Made by a program: the position numbers and the translations under genes. From contig NZ_JAHKQF010000002.1 of assembly GCF_018860965.1 (NCBI RefSeq), positions 248,001-312,000 on the forward strand: DNA of 64,000 nt, written 5' to 3'. The stretch is from Alteromonas sp. C1M14 (GTDB taxonomy: Bacteria; Pseudomonadota; Gammaproteobacteria; Enterobacterales; Alteromonadaceae). Position 1 is the stretch's first letter. Each line of letters opens with the position of its first letter. Below the pieces are notes generated by a model, which had not been told where the DNA came from, searched no databases, and saw only the letters and a program-made list of their open reading frames with translations. Positions 10,788 through 19,815 of the stretch are shown in pieces.

Positions 10788-11549
10788 ATGTTTACCATAA
10801 TAATAATATTGATTGTGGTGCTCATTGTTGCTGCCATTATTATCAACGCTTGGCAACAACATCGCGCTAAACAAGAAGCCGATCGGCGTATAGAAATCTC
10901 TAAGCACAGAACCATTATTGATGATACAGAAAAAGTCATCATGGCCAGTGTAAATATGCCCATCTCTGAACGGTTAATGGGGATCCTTCAAAGCCGAGTA
11001 TTAGCCGCTTTAAAAGGGTTGAATGAATTAGGCGCTGGCAATGCAACGATAAAGCAACGGATCATAGACGCTGAAAAAAATATCCTCAGTGCGGAAAGCG
11101 CAGGTCCAGCCTCTCTGAATGATTTTTCTTTACCCGATAATGACAAACTCATTATTCAATACATTCAGGCGGTGAAAAAACTACGAGTCCTGCTTCGCTC
11201 TGAGCATTCTAAGGGAAAAATCAGCAGTAAAGTTTTTGCTGAAGAAGATAAGTTGCTTGAACGACTGCAGCTCAAAGTCAATGTGGAAACCTTGGTGAAA
11301 CGTGGACGCAGTGCCATGCAATCAGACATGCTAGGCTCAGCCCGCCAGTATTTTGAAAAAGCCATTACTGCCCTGGATAATCAGACGCAGCCTGACGAAT
11401 ATATTGTAAGCCGCTCTAAAACGCTAAAAGAATGGCTAAAAACCATTCAAGACGATCTAAAGCAATCTAATGCGGAAGACCGCGCAAGAAAACAAGAAGA
11501 AGAGCGAGACGAGCTCGACGAATTGTTTGCGCCAAAGAAAAAATGGTAA
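10788..11549 (+). CDS. Membrane-anchored protein with long helical cytoplasmic part, function unknown
   Basis: I do not recognise this 253-aa protein. One hydrophobic helix (about residues 2-22, mostly I and V) is followed by a basic stretch, which suggests an N-terminal anchor with the body in the cytoplasm. The rest is rich in charged helical sequence and contains a TPR-like segment around residues 176-200 (RGRSAMQSDMLGSARQYFEKAI). The C-terminus is strongly acidic then basic, ending FAPKKKW. It follows the compact kinase gene on the same strand, so a link in signalling is possible but unproven. Confidence 0.75.
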   Translation: MFTIIIILIVVLIVAAIIINAWQQHRAKQEADRRIEISKHRTIIDDTEKVIMASVNMPISERLMGILQSRVLAALKGLNELGAGNATIKQRIIDAEKNILSAESAGPASLNDFSLPDNDKLIIQYIQAVKKLRVLLRSEHSKGKISSKVFAEEDKLLERLQLKVNVETLVKRGRSAMQSDMLGSARQYFEKAITALDNQTQPDEYIVSRSKTLKEWLKTIQDDLKQSNAEDRARKQEEERDELDELFAPKKKW

Positions 11550-11582
11550 CCGCCCACCTTTGGCGTTACTCCTTAGACGTTT

Positions 11583-11605
11583 CCAGCGGGCGCAACACCC
11601 GCTGG
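11583..11605. terminator. Hairpin between convergent genes
   Basis: Perfect 8-bp stem CCAGCGGG / CCCGCTGG with a 7-base loop, between the convergent unknown membrane protein and the LysR gene. There is no T tract on either side, so it may be a terminator of weak or factor-dependent type or an mRNA 3-prime end structure. Confidence 0.35.
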
Positions 11606-11625
11606 CTTATGCCATCTAACGTCCC

Positions 11626-12513
11626 TCACCCTTTACTGCATTTTATACACAACGCCCAGAACTCCTCTGCGGCCACAGAAAGTCCGCCTCGTTGACTCCG
11701 TATTATCCCCACAGATTTAGATAAAGGATTATTCTGAATAGGTTTGCAGATCAGTCCCTTCATTGTCATTTGCCGGGTACACAACGAGGGAACCACAGAA
11801 ATCCCCATCTTTTGCGATATAAATTGCCCCACTGAACCTAGCTGACCGGTTTCTGCGATGATATTTAACTTCCCCCTGCCTTGTGCCGCCGCTTCCGTCC
11901 AACGCCGAACCGCAGAACCTCTATTCATGGCAATAAACGGATAAGCTAACAACGCGGTCCAAGGCACACTGGGCACATCTTCTAGAGCATGGCCTGGGTG
12001 CACCACCGCCACAAAATCGTCTTGAAATAAAGGGGTATAATTTAGCCCGTCTTTTATTTCAGGTTCAAAGGTAAACCCTAGCTCGGCATTACCACTTATC
12101 ACATTTTCGATGGTGGCTTCCATCACCACATCGAGCACCCGAATACGAATATTAGGAAATTGACTATGGTAGGTGTTTAACAAGCCTGGCAAACGGCTTT
12201 CTGCAAAAGACGGCATGGCAGATACGGTTAACTTCCCCTGTTTCATGGCAAATAAATTTTGCATATCATGACAGGCTTCATCCCACTCATTCATCAAGCG
12301 CTTTGCCTTGGGTAGGAGGGTTTGTCCTTCTGGCGTGAGAGACACCCGACGCGTGCTGCGGCTGAACAGTTTGCCGCCAAGTTGTTCTTCCATTTTCTTG
12401 ATGGAACTGGATAACGCAGGTTGTGTTAAATGCAGCTTTTCTGCTGCTTCTGCAAAGGTGGCTGATTCTGCAACGCAGATAAAAGCCTGCATGTTTCGAT
12501 ATGATACCGCCAT
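11626..12513 (-). CDS. LysR-family transcriptional regulator, divergent from scoAB
   Basis: A 295-aa LysR protein with the N-terminal winged helix (residues 1-60, LTQPALSSSIKKMEEQLGG) and a C-terminal periplasmic-binding-like effector domain. It is transcribed away from the CoA-transferase genes, with only 104 bp between the start codons, the classic layout for a LysR regulator of the neighbouring operon. The intergenic DNA contains an AT-rich imperfect inverted repeat next to the LysR start. Control of scoAB by this protein is inferred from position, and the effector is unknown. Confidence 0.88.
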   Translation of the reverse strand: MAVSYRNMQAFICVAESATFAEAAEKLHLTQPALSSSIKKMEEQLGGKLFSRSTRRVSLTPEGQTLLPKAKRLMNEWDEACHDMQNLFAMKQGKLTVSAMPSFAESRLPGLLNTYHSQFPNIRIRVLDVVMEATIENVISGNAELGFTFEPEIKDGLNYTPLFQDDFVAVVHPGHALEDVPSVPWTALLAYPFIAMNRGSAVRRWTEAAAQGRGKLNIIAETGQLGSVGQFISQKMGISVVPSLCTRQMTMKGLICKPIQNNPLSKSVGIIRSQRGGLSVAAEEFWALCIKCSKG

Positions 12514-12518
12514 AGTAT

Positions 12519-12554
12519 TAAATTATTTTATTAATATTGATATAAAATTAATTT
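12519..12554. promoter_or_regulatory. AT-rich inverted repeat in the LysR/scoA intergenic region
   Basis: Arms TAAATTATTTTAT and TATAAAATTAATTT form an imperfect palindrome directly upstream of the LysR ATG. LysR regulators usually bind such dyads between divergent genes. The AT richness makes chance similarity possible. Confidence 0.35.
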
Positions 12555-12617
12555 TACAAAATTTTAGCCTTCGCTGATACTCTTTTCTGACCTATAAAAC
12601 ATGAACAGGAGATTCAT

Positions 12618-13325
12618 ATGTCAGGTTTCGATAAAGTCGTTACCAGTTATGAAGCAGCATTAGAAGGCTTATCTAATGATATGACCATTGTGGCTGGCGG
12701 GTTTGGCCTATGTGGTATTCCAGAAGGCTTGATAGCGCAAATAAAATCACTGGGCGTTAGTGGCCTGACTGTGGTGTCTAATAACTGTGGGGTCGACGGA
12801 TTTGGCTTGGGCATTTTGCTCGAAGATCGACAAATTAAAAAAATGGTTTCATCTTATGTGGGTGAAAATGCGCTGTTTGAAAAACAACTCTTAGATGGCG
12901 AGCTGGAAGTCGAATTGACCCCCCAAGGAACCCTTGCAGAAAAACTGCGGGCTGGCGGCGCCGGTATTCCTGCGTTCTATACCGCAACCGGTTACGGCAC
13001 CCCCGTAGGCGAAGGTAAAGAAGTTAAAACCTTTGACGGCCGTCCTTACATTCTTGAAGAATCTATCACCGGCGATTTTGCCATTGTTAAAGCGTGGAAA
13101 GCAGACCGTTACGGCAATTGCATCTATCGTCATACTGCACAAAACTTCAATCCTATGGTGGCAACGGCGGGTAAAATTACCATTGTTGAAGTAGAAGAGA
13201 TTGTGGAGCCCGGTGAATTGCCTCCGGAGCAGATCCACACGCCAGGGATTTATGTGGATCGCGTTATCAAAGGCACTTTTGAAAAGCGCATTGAACGAAA
13301 AGTTACCGCGAAACAGGAGGCGTAA
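12618..13325 (+). CDS. scoA: 3-oxoacid CoA-transferase subunit A
   Basis: One half of the heteromeric CoA-transferase that moves CoA from succinyl-CoA to acetoacetate (or related 3-oxoacid) in ketone body or leucine-derived acetoacetate use. The CoA-binding signature [12 protein letters not shown] lies at about residues 27-38, and the family block [11 protein letters not shown] follows in the middle. At 235 aa it fits subunit A. AACAGGAG precedes the ATG. Only two bases separate it from scoB. Its role beside branched-chain amino acid genes elsewhere in the window fits leucine-derived acetoacetate, but that is inference. Confidence 0.95.
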   Translation: MSGFDKVVTSYEAALEGLSNDMTIVAGGFGLCGIPEGLIAQIKSLGVSGLTVVSNNCGVDGFGLGILLEDRQIKKMVSSYVGENALFEKQLLDGELEVELTPQGTLAEKLRAGGAGIPAFYTATGYGTPVGEGKEVKTFDGRPYILEESITGDFAIVKAWKADRYGNCIYRHTAQNFNPMVATAGKITIVEVEEIVEPGELPPEQIHTPGIYVDRVIKGTFEKRIERKVTAKQEA

Positions 13326-13327
13326 TC

Positions 13328-13984
13328 ATGGCTTTAACAAGAGACCAAATTGCAATGCGCGTGGCCCAAGAATTCCAAGACGGCAATTATGTTAATTTAG
13401 GCATTGGTATCCCTACCCTTGCCGCTAATTACGTGCCTGATGGCATTGAGGTTATGTTGCAATCAGAAAATGGCTTATTGGGAATGGGCCGGTATCCTAC
13501 CGAAGAGGAAATGGATGCGGATATGATTAACGCAGGTAAAGAAACCGTAACGGCTATCACCGGCGCATCCATCTTCAGTTCAGCAGAAAGCTTTGCCATG
13601 ATCCGAGGCGGGCATGTGGATTTCACCGTACTGGGCGCCTTTGAAGTGGATGTAGAAGGTAACATTGCCAGTTGGATGATACCCGGTAAATTAATTAAAG
13701 GCATGGGCGGGGCCATGGATCTGGTGGCGGGTGCGAAAAATATCATTGTCACTATGACCCACGCAGACAAACGTGGTAATTCCAAACTGCTTCAGTCCTG
13801 CACGCTTCCACTAACCGGGGTGAATTGTATTACCCGTATCATTACTGATTTAGCGGTGCTGGAAGTGGCCGATGGCGCTTTCCATCTACAGGAGCGTGCT
13901 CCGGGCGTGTCTGTGGAAGAAATTCAACAAAAAACAGCCGGCAAGCTAGTGGTGCCTGACAATGTACCGGAAATGCGTTTTTAA
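13328..13984 (+). CDS. scoB: 3-oxoacid CoA-transferase subunit B
   Basis: Catalytic partner of ScoA. The SENGLLGMG motif at about residues 44-52 contains the glutamate that forms the CoA thioester intermediate in this family. At 218 aa it has the usual length. It starts two bases after the scoA stop, with AGGAGG inside the end of scoA as ribosome-binding site, and is followed by a strong terminator, so scoAB is a two-gene operon. Confidence 0.95.
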   Translation: MALTRDQIAMRVAQEFQDGNYVNLGIGIPTLAANYVPDGIEVMLQSENGLLGMGRYPTEEEMDADMINAGKETVTAITGASIFSSAESFAMIRGGHVDFTVLGAFEVDVEGNIASWMIPGKLIKGMGGAMDLVAGAKNIIVTMTHADKRGNSKLLQSCTLPLTGVNCITRIITDLAVLEVADGAFHLQERAPGVSVEEIQQKTAGKLVVPDNVPEMRF

Positions 13985-14010
13985 CGGAAAATGTGAATCT
14001 AGACAAAAAT

Positions 14011-14036
14011 AAGGGGCCTAATTTAGGCCCCTTTTC
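14011..14036 (+). terminator. Rho-independent terminator of scoAB
   Basis: Stem AAGGGGCCTA / TAGGCCCCTT with a 3-base loop, running into a T-rich tail, 26 bp after the scoB stop. Confidence 0.9.
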
Positions 14037-14094
14037 TTTCACTTCATAAAACAATCATGGATAATACAACCAACGTTATTCATGAGGCACACCT

Positions 14095-15420
14095 TTGCAA
14101 ATTGCAGATCTACCCGTACACCACAAAATTATCCAACGGCTGACCGATAAAGGGTTAGAAACACTCACGGACATTCAGCAGCGTACTATCCTGCCCGCGT
14201 TGCAGGGTAAGGATATTATGGCGTCTTCAAAGACCGGTTCGGGTAAAACGCTGGCGTTTCTTATTCCCCTTGTGCATCGATTAATGACAACAAGGGCATT
14301 GAGTAAACAAGATCCCCGGGCCCTAATTTTGGCTCCCACTCGGGAATTAGCAAAGCAGGTATTCAGTGAACTTCGCAGTTTAGCGACTCCCGTGGGCATT
14401 CAATGTGCTCTCATTGTCGGCGGCGAAAACTTCAATGACCAAACGAAGGTGTTAAGACGTAGCCCTCACATTATCGTGGGCACCGCAGGCCGTGTGGCAG
14501 ATCATTTAGAAGGTAAGTCATTTTTTATTAACGGTCTAGAAGTGCTTATTTTTGATGAAGCCGACAGAATGATGGATTTGGGTTTTGCTGAACAGTTAAA
14601 CCTTATTAATCAGTATGCTGATCATCGAAAACGCCAAACTATGTTGTTCTCCGCCACGCTGGACAACCTAGCCCTGGATCATCTTACTTCTCAATTGCTA
14701 AAATCTCCGGTACGTGTTGCCATCGGTAACGCCACAGAAGCCCATCAGGATATTACCCAGACCCTGTATTTCGCTGATAACATTGAACATAAAGATATCC
14801 TGCTAACTACCTTACTGACAGAGCAAGATTACAACCAAGCGGTGGTATTTACTGCCACTCGACAAGACACCGATCGGTTGGCTGCTTTACTTAATGAAAC
14901 CCACAAAGAAGCCATTGCCTTGCGTGGGGATCTGCCCCAACACTCACGAGCCGCGATCATGAACGATTTTAGTCGTGGTCAATACAGTGTGCTGGTTACC
15001 ACAGACTTGGCCTCCAGAGGGTTGGATTTACGAAAAGTGGGTTTGGTAATTAACTTTGATTTACCCAAACAAGCGGATGAATACATTCACCGTATTGGTC
15101 GTACAGGCCGAGCCGGTGATAAAGGCGTTGCCATTTCTTTAGTTGGTCCTCGAGACTGGACAAGCTATCTGGCCATTAGTGAACATGTAAGTTACCCCCT
15201 TGCATGCTGTTCCCACGATGAATTTCCAGCCAAATTCCGTGGTAAAGCCTTAGCCAAAGAAAAGCGCAACAAAACCGATGCACAAAAACACACTCGCGCA
15301 CAGACAGGCGCAAAGCCTACCGCCACTATAAGGCGCGTCAACACCATGGAAGGTGAAGATATCGGCAACGTACCTATCAAGAAGAAAAGACGCTCTGATA
15401 TTATTGACGAGGAAGAATAA
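14095..15420 (+). CDS. DEAD-box ATP-dependent RNA helicase
   Basis: A 441-aa RNA helicase with the full set of motifs: Q-motif region TLTDIQQRTI, motif I ASSKTGSGKT, PTREL, DEAD, SAT, then the second domain with TTDLASRGLD and HRIGRTGR. The C-terminal 60 residues are basic and ragged, as in RNA-binding tails of RhlE or SrmB-type proteins. The start is a TTG with GAGG eight bases upstream; the nearby ATGs are out of frame. It is monocistronic and ends in a strong shared hairpin. The exact RNA target cannot be read from the sequence. Confidence 0.93.
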   Translation: MQIADLPVHHKIIQRLTDKGLETLTDIQQRTILPALQGKDIMASSKTGSGKTLAFLIPLVHRLMTTRALSKQDPRALILAPTRELAKQVFSELRSLATPVGIQCALIVGGENFNDQTKVLRRSPHIIVGTAGRVADHLEGKSFFINGLEVLIFDEADRMMDLGFAEQLNLINQYADHRKRQTMLFSATLDNLALDHLTSQLLKSPVRVAIGNATEAHQDITQTLYFADNIEHKDILLTTLLTEQDYNQAVVFTATRQDTDRLAALLNETHKEAIALRGDLPQHSRAAIMNDFSRGQYSVLVTTDLASRGLDLRKVGLVINFDLPKQADEYIHRIGRTGRAGDKGVAISLVGPRDWTSYLAISEHVSYPLACCSHDEFPAKFRGKALAKEKRNKTDAQKHTRAQTGAKPTATIRRVNTMEGEDIGNVPIKKKRRSDIIDEEE

Positions 15421-15459
15421 AAAAAGGCGGATGATGTTAGCATCATCCGCCTTTTTTTT
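15421..15459. terminator. Bidirectional rho-independent terminator
   Basis: Stem GGCGGATGATG / CATCATCCGCC with loop TTAG, flanked by an A tract and an eight-T tract, between the convergent helicase and EF-hand genes. Confidence 0.92.
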
Positions 15460-15474
15460 AAGTTTTACCGCGGG

Positions 15475-15717
15475 TTAGTATTCCCACCAAGCTTCTTGCC
15501 ACCACTGAAGAAACTCATCAAAATCAATAAATCCATCGTTATTGCTATCGATAAGTTTAAAGCCTTCTTCCACATGACTGGCTTTAGTTTTGGGCGAAAG
15601 AACAGTGAGTAATTCGATAAATTCGGTAAGATCGATTTGACCGTTACCATCTTGGTCGAAAAAACTAAAATCTTTCTTAATTTCCGCGATTTTTTCTTCT
15701 GAAAGTTGCGTGCTCAC
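15475..15717 (-). CDS. Small EF-hand calcium-binding protein
   Basis: An 80-aa acidic protein with two EF-hand loops, DQDGNGQIDLTE near residues 21-32 and DSNNDGFIDFDE near residues 57-68, separated by a short helical linker, resembling half of calmodulin. Both loops have the expected acidic residues at positions 1, 3, 5 and 12. The GTG at 15717 has AGGA six bases upstream; longer forms from ATG at 15735 or 15765 add a hydrophobic stretch with no clear ribosome site. No signal peptide is seen in the short form, so it is probably cytosolic. Partner and role are unknown. Confidence 0.82.
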   Translation of the reverse strand: MSTQLSEEKIAEIKKDFSFFDQDGNGQIDLTEFIELLTVLSPKTKASHVEEGFKLIDSNNDGFIDFDEFLQWWQEAWWEY

Positions 15718-15777
15718 TAAAAATCCTAAAAACATTGCATACAATGTTGGCAGTGTAACGTTCAACTTTCCCAGTGT

Positions 15778-16776
15778 CTACTGTGAGGCTTTTTGTTTCG
15801 CTTCTAGTGCCCTTTTTCGCTGTGCCGCCGCTTTTTCTTTTCGCCGTTTTTCCATGGCCAATCGGGCATCGCTGCCGACGTGTTCTTCTGCTCGCGCTTT
15901 GGCTAATTGTACTTGCTTTTCCCGTTCGCGAAAGCGAGCTATCTGATCTTCAGAATGGGTGCCGTAACAATGCGGACAACTCACGCCTGGCTCGTACTTA
16001 TCAGATTGTTTATCTTCGTCGGTAATGGGTAAGCGACAGGCATAGCAAGCTTCATAGTGGCTTTTTTCTAAATCGTGATTAACCGCAACCCGATTATCAA
16101 AAACAAAGCAATCACCTTCCCACAAAGATTCCTCTTTAGGTACATCTTGCAGGTATTGCAAGATACCGCCTTCTAGGTGATACACCTCGTCAAACCCTTG
16201 CTCTTTTAAATAAGCGGTGGATTTCTCACAGCGGATCCCTCCCGTGCAGAACATGGCCACTTTTTTATGCTGCTTCGGATCCATATTCTCTTTCACATAC
16301 TCGGGAAATTCCCTAAATGTTTTGGTCTGTGGATCGACGGCATGTTTAAAGGTGCCAATTTCAATTTCATAATCATTGCGGGTGTCGATAACAAGCACGT
16401 CAGGATCGCTGATAAGTGCATTCCAATCGGAGGGTTTAACATAGGTTCCCACCGTGTGGCGCGGGTCGATTCCCTCGACACCCATAGTCACGATTTCTTT
16501 TTTCAGCTTTACCTTGGTGCGGTAAAAGGGCTGTTCTTCGTGTAATGACTCTTTGGTAGAGATGGGGTTTATTCTGCTATCGCTATTTAGATAGGCAAGT
16601 AAATTGTCGATACCTTCTCGGGAACCTGACACCGTGCCGTTAATGCCTTCTTTGGCCAACAACAGTGTGCCTTTTATTCCCTGCGCTTCCATGGTTGCTA
16701 AAAGCGGTTGGCGCATGGCTTCAAAGTCATCAAGCGCCACAAATTTGTACATCGCACAAACGATATAATTAGACAT
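15778..16776 (-). CDS. trhO: tRNA uridine-34 hydroxylase TrhO (rhodanese family, YceA)
   Basis: Oxygen-dependent hydroxylase that makes 5-hydroxyuridine at the wobble position of tRNA, an alternative route to cmo5U. It has the acylphosphatase-like N-terminal domain, the central rhodanese domain with the active-site loop [11 protein letters not shown], and the C-terminal cysteine cluster CYACRLP followed by CPHCYG. At 332 aa plus a lysine/arginine-rich tail it is of family length. cmoM, which acts in the same wobble modification pathway, is also in this window but unlinked. Confidence 0.94.
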   Translation of the reverse strand: MSNYIVCAMYKFVALDDFEAMRQPLLATMEAQGIKGTLLLAKEGINGTVSGSREGIDNLLAYLNSDSRINPISTKESLHEEQPFYRTKVKLKKEIVTMGVEGIDPRHTVGTYVKPSDWNALISDPDVLVIDTRNDYEIEIGTFKHAVDPQTKTFREFPEYVKENMDPKQHKKVAMFCTGGIRCEKSTAYLKEQGFDEVYHLEGGILQYLQDVPKEESLWEGDCFVFDNRVAVNHDLEKSHYEACYACRLPITDEDKQSDKYEPGVSCPHCYGTHSEDQIARFREREKQVQLAKARAEEHVGSDARLAMEKRRKEKAAAQRKRALEAKQKASQ

Positions 16777-16867
16777 AATAGATTGTTACCTTTGCTGATT
16801 GGAACGTAAAACCAGTGCAAAATGCGGCGCGCAATATACCAGATTTGCCGAGGGTTGCCAATTCCCC

Positions 16868-17380
16868 TTAGGCGGTAATAAACGCCGAAGCACGGGCTAT
16901 CAGGTCATCTAATTGGGTAGGATCAGCGTTGAGTACAGCCTCGTTATCACACGATGACTTGAGCTTTTGCTGTGTGGCGTAACTACAATTTGTTTTAATG
17001 TCGTCGGACAGATAATGAGGGTCATTATACGCGCTAAGTGGTGCCGGATGCATGGTGTGCCAAAGGGCAAGATCAGACACTTGGCCATTTTGGGCTAACT
17101 TAGCACTGACTCTCAGTGCCTCCAGGTCGCTTTTATTGGGCGATAAAGACGCCTTAGGGTAATGATTTAGCCGTGCTAAAAAGTCATCATCCACAGAAGC
17201 GGAGTGACTAGGATCTTCAATACGAATAGCGGTATTGCCCGGCTGACAATGCATGGCAAGATACAAGGAAAACAACGCTCGGCTAGGCGTAGCCTGGGAT
17301 AACCGACCCGACCATTCAAAATCAGTTAACTTGGGGCTGGCCGGTGCGGCCGTACTTGGATTTAAGAGATCATCAGTCAT
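16868..17380 (-). CDS. Conserved-looking hypothetical protein
   Basis: I do not recognise this 170-aa protein. From the ATG at 17380 it starts MTDDLLNPST and has no signal peptide or membrane segment. It is moderately acidic, with a VNFL-free, mostly helical middle section rich in Leu, Ala, His and Asp. The frame can be extended to a GTG at 17461, but that adds 27 residues with no Shine-Dalgarno sequence. The gene is divergent from the REC-TPR regulator, with about 120 bp between the starts. It lies downstream of nothing on its own strand and may be monocistronic. Confidence 0.6.
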   Translation of the reverse strand: MTDDLLNPSTAAPASPKLTDFEWSGRLSQATPSRALFSLYLAMHCQPGNTAIRIEDPSHSASVDDDFLARLNHYPKASLSPNKSDLEALRVSAKLAQNGQVSDLALWHTMHPAPLSAYNDPHYLSDDIKTNCSYATQQKLKSSCDNEAVLNADPTQLDDLIARASAFITA

Positions 17381-17502
17381 AATAACGCTATCGGCAACGT
17401 ATCGAATAACTAAAGCCCAATACGTACTATATTGAATACTTGTATTTTTACCGTCTAGCACCGATCATTAATCTAAAGTAGAACGATGGGGATACCTCAA
17501 GT

Positions 17503-19140
17503 ATGGACTATGCAGACAAAAGAGTACTGATTGTTGAAGATCAGCGCCCTTTCCTGCTCGTTTTGCGAGGCTTACTCCACGATATGGGCGCCACCGAAGT
17601 GGTGACTAAACCTTCAGCAGAGCAAGCCTTGTCGCTGTGTAGAAAGCGTAAATTCGATATTATCATTTCCGATTTGCATTTAGGCAGTGACAAGAAAAAC
17701 GGTTTTGAATTTATAGAAGAATTACGAGGTAAGAAGCTTCTTAAGGCCACTTCTATTTTCATGCTGATCAGCGCTGACAGTACCCGGCCCATCGTTTTAG
17801 GCTCCATCGACCGTTCACCAGATGACTACTTAATAAAGCCTTTTTCTCAAGCACAAATCAAAGCCCGCCTTAACCGAGCATGGAACAAGCGCCAGCAACT
17901 CTTGCCTGTGTTTCAAGCTCTCCATGATGAAAACGAGCAACGGGCGCAGCAGCAAGCCGAGGCCTTATTTACCGCCAATACCCATTATCGGGGAACCTTA
18001 GCGCAAATACTCATTGAGATTTACTGGAAGAATAAACAATACGCTAAGGTAAACGAATTACTTGCTCAGTTTGATAAAGATCGCCACGTTCTATGGATCC
18101 GTATTTATCAAGCAAAAAACCTGCTGAAGATGGTAAAACTAGATGAAGCCAAGGCCATGGCTGAATCGGTACTGGTAAAAAATCGATTTAGTGCTGAAGC
18201 CCATGACATTTTAGCGGAATGCCAACACCTCGCCAATGAAGGGGAACCGGCATTAAAAACCATTCGTCAGGCGATAAAAATCTCCCCTTACTGTGTGCAC
18301 CGGCACGTTACTGCCTGCAAAATTGCACGTAAATATAAAGACTTCGTGCTGGCAAGTGAAAGCGCTCAAGCCATTTGGCAACTGTCACGTAAAACCCTAC
18401 AGCAACACGCCAATATTTGGTGTGAGTATATACGCAGTATTCTTGATGTGGCGGAACATGCCGAAGATAAACGAACTAAAAACCGCTATCAACAAGAAGC
18501 CTTGCTGGCCATGCAACGAGGAAAGTTTGATGAGTACCTGTGTCGTAACAATGACAACTTTGACTTTCTGATTTACGAACAGATCATCAATGCCAGAGTT
18601 TATTCCCTTGACGGTAAATTAGCCGACGCCAAACGCTCTATTGTTAGCAGCCAAGACGCCATTGAACAAAAATACGATGCTTACCCGGTTTTTTATGCCC
18701 CCGACAGTATTAAAGTATTTTTCGACCTCGGAGAATATGATGAGGCCGATACCCTGCTGCGTCTAGTTAATGACAATCACTATGCCATTGAAAATACGTT
18801 GATCCAGACCGACAAATTGAATGCCAGCGAGAACCAGCGTCAATATATGCTTCACAACAAAGAAGGAATTGAACACTATCAAGCCGGTGATTTCGATGCC
18901 GCCTACTTATCTTTCGGCCAAGCCCTTCATTTTGCGCCGGTAAATACCGGCGTAGCATTGAATCTACTGCAGTGTATTCTTAAGCTCATTAGTAAAAACA
19001 CCACACGGGAACCCGGTTTACTCAACGAATGTCGGCGTTTAAATGCCCTGCTTGGTGGCATGCCAATGAAAACCCACTACCAGCAAAAATTTGATGATTT
19101 GAAAAAAGAAATCAAAGGCTTTATTGGTAAAGCGGCATAA
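17503..19140 (+). CDS. Response regulator with N-terminal receiver and C-terminal TPR repeats (first copy)
   Basis: A 545-aa protein with a CheY-like receiver (residues about 6-125): acidic pair E12 D13, phosphoacceptor D57 in IISDLHLG, S90, and K112 in IKPF. The remainder is helical with tetratricopeptide-like units, for example residues 187-225 and 448-480. There is no DNA-binding, GGDEF or enzymatic output domain, so output is likely through protein contact. A second gene of the same layout lies at about 35.3 kb; both share an LNLLQC motif (here residues 486-491) after a TPR unit. No kinase gene is adjacent. Confidence 0.88.
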   Translation: MDYADKRVLIVEDQRPFLLVLRGLLHDMGATEVVTKPSAEQALSLCRKRKFDIIISDLHLGSDKKNGFEFIEELRGKKLLKATSIFMLISADSTRPIVLGSIDRSPDDYLIKPFSQAQIKARLNRAWNKRQQLLPVFQALHDENEQRAQQQAEALFTANTHYRGTLAQILIEIYWKNKQYAKVNELLAQFDKDRHVLWIRIYQAKNLLKMVKLDEAKAMAESVLVKNRFSAEAHDILAECQHLANEGEPALKTIRQAIKISPYCVHRHVTACKIARKYKDFVLASESAQAIWQLSRKTLQQHANIWCEYIRSILDVAEHAEDKRTKNRYQQEALLAMQRGKFDEYLCRNNDNFDFLIYEQIINARVYSLDGKLADAKRSIVSSQDAIEQKYDAYPVFYAPDSIKVFFDLGEYDEADTLLRLVNDNHYAIENTLIQTDKLNASENQRQYMLHNKEGIEHYQAGDFDAAYLSFGQALHFAPVNTGVALNLLQCILKLISKNTTREPGLLNECRRLNALLGGMPMKTHYQQKFDDLKKEIKGFIGKAA

Positions 19141-19230
19141 TCATATTGAAATCAATTAAAGCTTAGACACAGCCCTATTTCTGGGGCAATATTCAGCATG
19201 AATCTTAACTCTTTTAAAAAGGCACATTGA

Positions 19231-19758
19231 ATGCTGAGTTTGTACGAAATAACCGTTATTAATTTTTCCCGTAACCTAGAAGCCTGCATTGACGTGATGA
19301 CAAAAGGTGAGGCGTTTCTCACTGCTCAAAATATTGATCTGAATGCTATCGTTAACCTGCGCTTAGCCGATGACATGTTGCCGTTCAGTGCACAGGTTAA
19401 TATTGCCGCGCACAATGCCGCAGGTGGCGTACAAGCCATGCTAGACGGTGAGTTCACACCACCGCAGGTGTCCTTAGACGGCTTGGATTATCAAGGCCTA
19501 ATCGCCCATTTCAAATCCGCTCTAGCAACCTTAAATACCTTTAGCGCCGAAGAGGTTAACGGCTGTTTTGGTAAACCTTTATATTTTAAAGCAGGTGGTA
19601 ATACCGTGCCTTTTACTAGCGAAAACTTCATTATGTCTTTCGCTGCCCCCAATGTGTATTTTCATACCACGACCATTTATGACATGTTACGAATGCAGGG
19701 TGTACCACTTGGTAAGAAAGATTACTTAGGCAACATGAAAATAGGTATTGCAGAATAA
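19231..19758 (+). CDS. DUF1993 family protein
   Basis: A 175-aa protein matching the DUF1993 family: N-terminal SLYEITVINFSRNLEA, central PFSAQVNIAAHNA, and the C-terminal block NVYFHTTTIYDMLRMQGVPLGKKDYLG. The family resembles the DinB-like four-helix fold; its biochemical role is not established. It is a soluble protein, 90 bp after the REC-TPR gene on the same strand, so they may be co-transcribed. Confidence 0.85.
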   Translation: MLSLYEITVINFSRNLEACIDVMTKGEAFLTAQNIDLNAIVNLRLADDMLPFSAQVNIAAHNAAGGVQAMLDGEFTPPQVSLDGLDYQGLIAHFKSALATLNTFSAEEVNGCFGKPLYFKAGGNTVPFTSENFIMSFAAPNVYFHTTTIYDMLRMQGVPLGKKDYLGNMKIGIAE

Positions 19759-19787
19759 CCCCACCTTCAAACCCATGTCCTTAGTAA

Positions 19788-19815
19788 ACGGCGTTTACTG
19801 TTCAGTAAGCGCCGT
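19788..19815. terminator. Long hairpin overlapping the stop codon of the DUF6279 lipoprotein gene
   Basis: Stem ACGGCGTTTACTG / CAGTAAGCGCCGT with one wobble pair and a 2-base core loop between the convergent DUF1993 and lipoprotein genes. The TAA stop of the lipoprotein gene is inside one arm. No long T tract follows in either direction. Confidence 0.4.
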
